Of a stretch of DNA of 29,026 bases, positions 25,801-29,026 are shown in pieces. Source of the DNA: VFZS01 sp964353255 (lineage in GTDB: Bacteria; Acidobacteriota; Terriglobia; Bryobacterales; Bryobacteraceae); the NCBI GenBank assembly GCA_964353255.1, contig CAYGVJ010000069.1, positions 1 through 29,026 on the forward strand, written 5' to 3'. Below the pieces are notes generated by a model. The model worked only from the letters and a program-made list of their open reading frames with translations, had not been told where the DNA came from and did no database searches. The position numbers and the translations under genes are program-made. Numbering within the stretch: the stretch's first letter is position 1; the number at the start of each line of letters is the position of its first letter.

Positions 25801-25862
25801 ATTCTAGTATTCCAGCCGTCCCGGCCGGCGCACAGCCATTAGCTCGTCGAATCTGTTACGAT
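25801..25862. promoter_or_regulatory. Divergent promoter region between ispG and the DinB-like gene
   Basis: Facing ispG, TAGAAT lies on the minus strand at 25806-25801. Facing the DinB-like gene, TACGAT (25857-25862, within GTTACGATCTG) lies 41 nt before its ATG. No strong -35 hexamers were seen; assignments are by position and by similarity to other -10 elements here. Confidence 0.4.
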
Positions 25863-25903
25863 CTGCTCTCCGGCTGGTCTAAGCAGGAGAGAAGGAGGAA
25901 TTC

Positions 25904-26392
25904 ATGAGTGGCAATCGCAAGAGCCTTGAGAAGACAATCGGCAACGCTTTGTCCGGAAAGGGTTCCCATGTGGCAACCAAGAGCCTTTTTGCGGGACTTG
26001 GCTGGAAAGCCGCCGGCGCCCGACCCGAGGGCGTCCCCCACTCGATTTTTCAACTGCTGAATCACCTGAGCTACTGGCAGGATTGGGGCGTGAAGTGGCT
26101 GGACGGGGAGGATCCTCCAGTGCCCAAGCATGCCGCCGGCGGCTGGCCCGGCAGCCCCAGCCCGACAAGCTCGCAAGAATGGCAGCGGGCCGTCCGAGCT
26201 TTCCGGAGTGGACTTGTCAAGCTCGAGCGGCAGTCTCGTGAGGCGGACCTCCTAGCGACGCGCGGGAAGCACAACCGGCTGGGAATGCTTCAGTCGCTCG
26301 CTTCGCACAACAGCTATCACATCGGGCAGGTCGCCTTGCTGAGGCAGATGCTTGGAGCTTGGCCGCCTCCCTCCGGTGGGCTGACTTATTAG
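25904..26392 (+). CDS. DinB-superfamily four-helix protein
   Basis: Member of the DinB/YfiT four-helix-bundle superfamily, 162 residues. Candidate metal ligands are His in HSIFQLLNHLSYWQDW (about residues 46-61) and the pair in ASHNSYHIGQVALLRQML (about 133-150), the usual three-His arrangement. Members include thiol transferases and stress-induced proteins, so the reaction cannot be named. The Shine-Dalgarno AGGAGG lies upstream. The downstream secreted protein starts 47 nt later and may be cotranscribed. Confidence 0.85.
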   Translation: MSGNRKSLEKTIGNALSGKGSHVATKSLFAGLGWKAAGARPEGVPHSIFQLLNHLSYWQDWGVKWLDGEDPPVPKHAAGGWPGSPSPTSSQEWQRAVRAFRSGLVKLERQSREADLLATRGKHNRLGMLQSLASHNSYHIGQVALLRQMLGAWPPPSGGLTY

Positions 26393-26438
26393 CCCGCTGG
26401 ATGCCAGAGCGGCGGCCGCCATCGATGAGGAGGAGAAA

Positions 26439-26936
26439 ATGAGCGTCAAAGGGAGCATTCTCTTCGTTTTGATGTCCGGATTGATGATGAATGCGGCCGG
26501 CAAGCGGGTCGTCGCCGCAGATAAAGAGCGTGAGAAGGCCGTTATCGCCAAAGTCATCCGGGATTCGATCTGCTGGGCTTTGAACAAGGACCGGGCGCTC
26601 CAGGAGAGCACCATGGCCCACGACGAAGACCTGTTCATCTTCTGGACCGGCTCCGCAATGAGCGTTGCGGGCTGGAATCAGTACCTGAAGCTCTTCGATA
26701 TATGGATGGATCCGAGGTTCAAAGCTACGGTGACCGAAGTTCGGGACCTGCGAATCAACATCTCCCGGTCCGGCGATGTGGCCTGGTACTCGGCGATGCT
26801 CGACGACTTGGGGGAGTGGGACGGCAAGCCTACCGGCGCCAAAGACATCCGTTGGACGGGAGTGCTCGAGAAGCGGGGCGGGAAGTGGGTTATCGTGCAG
26901 ATGCACGGCTCCCTGGCCACGGACAGGGCGCGTTAG
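26439..26936 (+). CDS. Secreted SnoaL/NTF2-like domain protein
   Basis: 165 residues with an N-terminal signal-like segment (about 1-21, GSILFVLMSGLMMNAAG) and a DUF4440/SnoaL-type cone fold. Its elements include IRDSICWALNKDRALQES, DEDLFIFWTGSAMSVAGW, a central DLRINISRSGDVAWYSAMLDD and a final RWTGVLEKRGGKWVIVQMHGS. Such domains bind small ligands or act as hydrolases or isomerases; no catalytic residues stand out. A purine-rich GAGGAGGAG ribosome-binding site precedes the ATG. Function unknown. Confidence 0.82.
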   Translation: MSVKGSILFVLMSGLMMNAAGKRVVAADKEREKAVIAKVIRDSICWALNKDRALQESTMAHDEDLFIFWTGSAMSVAGWNQYLKLFDIWMDPRFKATVTEVRDLRINISRSGDVAWYSAMLDDLGEWDGKPTGAKDIRWTGVLEKRGGKWVIVQMHGSLATDRAR

Positions 26937-27012
26937 CGGACCTCCCCTCGGGCGTCGCCGCCGCGATCGCCAGGGCGGCCTCCGGAGCGGCTGTTCTATA
27001 CTGGACTTAGGA

Positions 27013-28002
27013 GTGTCATTCCTTTTGTCCTGGCGAGCCTGGATCCGTCTGCATGCGCACCTGCAAACCCTGCCCGCTCTCGCGAGCGACGAGGAGACCC
27101 TTATCGGCGGGCAGGCGGTCATCGAAGGCGTGATGATGCGCGCCCCGCACAGCTATTGCGTGGCGGTGCGGAAACCTTCGGGCGAGATCGTGACGGACGA
27201 AAGACCGCTGGCCAAGGTCGCGGAGCGCTACCCCCTGTTCCGTTTTCCGGTGCTGCGCGGGCTGGGCAACCTGGGCCAGGCCTTGAGCCTGGGCATCAAG
27301 GCTCTGCGCTTCTCGGCCAACGCGACCCTGGAAGAAGGAGAGGCGAAGGGCGGCGGCAAGGAGATCTCCGGCTGGATGCTGGCGTTGAACCTGGTGATTT
27401 CGCTGGCGTTCTTCGTGTTCCTCTACAAGTTCGTGCCGCTGTACCTGGCCACTCGGCTGGGAAGATGGTTCCCTCCGCTTCAGGGCCGCATCGCCTTCAA
27501 CCTGGTGGACGGCCTGATCCGTATCGGCATTTTCGTGGCCTTCCTGTGCCTGATCTCGCTGTGGAAAGACATCCGCCGGGTGTTCGAATACCACGGGGCC
27601 GAGCACCGGGTGGTGTTCAACTTCGAGTCGGGCCGGCCGGTGACGGTGGAGAACGCCCGGGCCTTCCCGACGTTCCACCCGCGCTGCGGCACCAGTTTTC
27701 TGCTGGTGGTGATGGTGGTGTCCATCGCCCTGTACACGCTGCTGCCATTCGACTCCTTCGGCTCGAGGCTGGCCGGACGTGTCCTGCTGCTGCCGCTGAT
27801 CGCTGGCCTCAGTTACGAGGCTGTCCGATTCGCCGCCAAGCATCGCGGCGGGCTGCTGGCCACCCTCACGGCGCCGGGCCTGTGGCTGCAACGCATCACC
27901 ACGCGGCCCCCTTCCGACGAGCAAACCGGCGTGGCCATTCGGGCCCTGGAGCGCGCCATGGCGCTCGAGGAGGCCCAGGGCGGCCAGCTCGTCATTGCCT
28001 GA
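27013..28002 (+). CDS. YqhQ/DUF1385 membrane protein
   Basis: Polytopic inner-membrane protein of unknown function, 329 residues. Family signatures are ETLIGGQAVIEGVMMRAPHS near residue 30, KDIRRVFEYHGAEHRVVFNFE near 190 and FPTFHPRCGTSFLLVV near 220. Hydrophobic helices lie near 120-140, 170-190, 228-248 and 255-275. GTG at 27013 is chosen because a TATACT -10 element (26997-27002) lies 10 nt upstream, which would make the mRNA nearly leaderless. The open frame runs back to 26776, but that part overlaps the SnoaL gene in another frame. It is followed after 12 nt by prfA, a common pairing. Confidence 0.9.
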   Translation: MSFLLSWRAWIRLHAHLQTLPALASDEETLIGGQAVIEGVMMRAPHSYCVAVRKPSGEIVTDERPLAKVAERYPLFRFPVLRGLGNLGQALSLGIKALRFSANATLEEGEAKGGGKEISGWMLALNLVISLAFFVFLYKFVPLYLATRLGRWFPPLQGRIAFNLVDGLIRIGIFVAFLCLISLWKDIRRVFEYHGAEHRVVFNFESGRPVTVENARAFPTFHPRCGTSFLLVVMVVSIALYTLLPFDSFGSRLAGRVLLLPLIAGLSYEAVRFAAKHRGGLLATLTAPGLWLQRITTRPPSDEQTGVAIRALERAMALEEAQGGQLVIA

Positions 28003-28014
28003 ACTGCGGGGCCT

Positions 28015-29026
28015 ATGGAATACGTTCGCAAGCTGGATGAGATCGAGGCGCGGTACGACGAGCTGACCCGCCAGATGGCCGACCCGCAAGTTATCGCCGA
28101 GCCGGAGAGGTACCGCCGCCTGGCGAAGGCGCACCGGGAGCTGGAGGAAACTGTCGCCACTTGCCGCCAGTGGAGGAAGAGCCGGCGCAACCTGGAGGAT
28201 GCCCGGCTGATGCTGGGCGAGGCCGACGAGGAGCTGCGCGCGATGGCGGGGGAGGAGGTGCGCCGGCTGGAGCCGGAAGTGGCGCGCCTGGAGGAGCAAC
28301 TGAAAGTCCTGTTGGTGCCCAAGGACCCCAATGACGAGAAGAACGTGGTCCTGGAAATCCGGGCCGGCACCGGCGGCGACGAGGCCACGCTGTTCGCCTC
28401 CGAGATCTTCCGCATGTACTCCCGCTACGCGGAATCGCAGGGCTGGCGAGTGGAGGTCTCCTCGGCCAGCGCCTCCGACATCGGCGGGTTGAAAGAAGTC
28501 ATCGCGCTGATCAGCGGCGATAAGGTCTACAGCCGGCTGAAGTACGAAAGCGGCGTGCACCGGGTCCAGCGCGTCCCGGTGACCGAGCAGCAGGGGCGGA
28601 TCCACACCTCGGCGGTGACGGTGGCCGTGCTGCCGGAGGCCAACGAGGTGGAAGTCGCAATCGATCCCAAGGATCTGCGCACAGACACCTTCTGCTCCTC
28701 GGGCCCCGGCGGGCAGTCCGTGAATACGACTTACTCAGCGGTGCGCATAACCCATCTGCCCACCGGAATGATCGTCTCCTGCCAGGACGAGAAATCGCAG
28801 TTGAAGAACCGCGCCAAGGCCATGCGCGTGCTGCGCTCCCGGCTCCACGAGATGGAGGTGGAAAAACAGCGCGCCGAGATCGGGGCCGAGCGGCGCAGCA
28901 TGGTGGGCAGCGGCGACCGCAGCGAGAAGATACGTACTTACAACTTCCCGCAAAACCGGCTCACCGACCACCGCATCGGCCTGACGCTCTACCAGTTGGA
29001 TATGATCATGGATGGCCGCCTGGACC
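28015..29026 (+). CDS. prfA: Peptide chain release factor 1 (3' end outside window)
   Basis: Releases the nascent peptide at UAA and UAG codons. 337 codons are visible; the frame is open at the right edge, and about 20 residues are probably missing. An N-terminal coiled helical domain (1-100) is followed by GTGGDEATLFA. The stop-codon-reading PxT motif is PVT in RVPVTEQQGRIHTS; RF2 would have SPF. The catalytic GGQ lies in SSGPGGQSVNTTYSAVRI near residue 240. It forms an apparent operon with yqhQ. The usual downstream methyltransferase prmC would lie beyond the window. Confidence 0.96.
   Translation, partial: MEYVRKLDEIEARYDELTRQMADPQVIAEPERYRRLAKAHRELEETVATCRQWRKSRRNLEDARLMLGEADEELRAMAGEEVRRLEPEVARLEEQLKVLLVPKDPNDEKNVVLEIRAGTGGDEATLFASEIFRMYSRYAESQGWRVEVSSASASDIGGLKEVIALISGDKVYSRLKYESGVHRVQRVPVTEQQGRIHTSAVTVAVLPEANEVEVAIDPKDLRTDTFCSSGPGGQSVNTTYSAVRITHLPTGMIVSCQDEKSQLKNRAKAMRVLRSRLHEMEVEKQRAEIGAERRSMVGSGDRSEKIRTYNFPQNRLTDHRIGLTLYQLDMIMDGRLD

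Noticed and set aside
26776..27012. N-terminal extension of the YqhQ protein
   Set aside because: It overlaps the SnoaL-like gene in another frame and has no family similarity; a TATACT element and GTG at 27013 explain the start better.

Overview
The window is high-GC, densely coded bacterial DNA. It most likely comes from an acidobacterium, perhaps near the Bryobacterales/Solibacter group. This is inferred from a large carboxypeptidase-regulatory/TonB-type receptor with the N-G-R-S-Y and N-N-F-A-P-R signatures, a YqhQ-prfA pair, an atp cluster without F0 a and c genes, and a small basic protein behind an RRM protein. No rRNA, tRNA, CRISPR array, integrase or transposase gene was seen.

Layout. 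1-2300 (minus): type II secretion/type IV pilus ATPase (its C-terminal part lies outside the window) and inner-membrane platform protein. 2454-3092 (minus): LolA, divergent from a family 2 glycosyltransferase (3303-4070). 4219-10090 (plus): ATP synthase cluster b, b', delta, alpha, gamma, beta, epsilon, with a 131-bp palindromic element between alpha and gamma. 10184-12577: toxin-antitoxin (TA) genes separated by extra copies of atpC. These are a UPF0175/DUF3368-PIN pair, MntA-HepT, and a lone CopG-type antitoxin; the extra atpC copies are one complete gene and two fragments. 12749-13726: RRM RNA-binding protein, a 49-residue basic protein, OsmC. 13733-16881 (minus): a sigma54-type two-component system with a decayed VapBC module and a second copy of the regulator's 3' end. 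16932-19333: ribosomal protein S1-like gene, a HicBA module, then a second copy of the S1 3' end. 19399-24600 (minus): a decayed TonB-dependent receptor and an apparently intact ZnuD-like one with a palindromic element inserted in frame. 24569-25780 (minus): ispG. 25904-29026 (plus): DinB-like protein, SnoaL/NTF2-like secreted protein, YqhQ (DUF1385) and prfA (cut by the window edge).

The main observation is a recurring architecture. At three unrelated housekeeping loci (atpC, a response regulator, S1) a TA module sits just after the stop codon, and a second copy of that gene's 3' end follows the module. Where the copies differ, most changes are synonymous. They therefore look like orthologous ends from diverged donors, not recent tandem duplications. 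The simplest reading is repeated additive integration of donor DNA through homology in the conserved gene, leaving the resident 3' end stranded beyond the acquired TA genes. A second observation is a family of about 130-bp cloverleaf-like palindromes with two copies here, one of them translated as part of an outer-membrane receptor.
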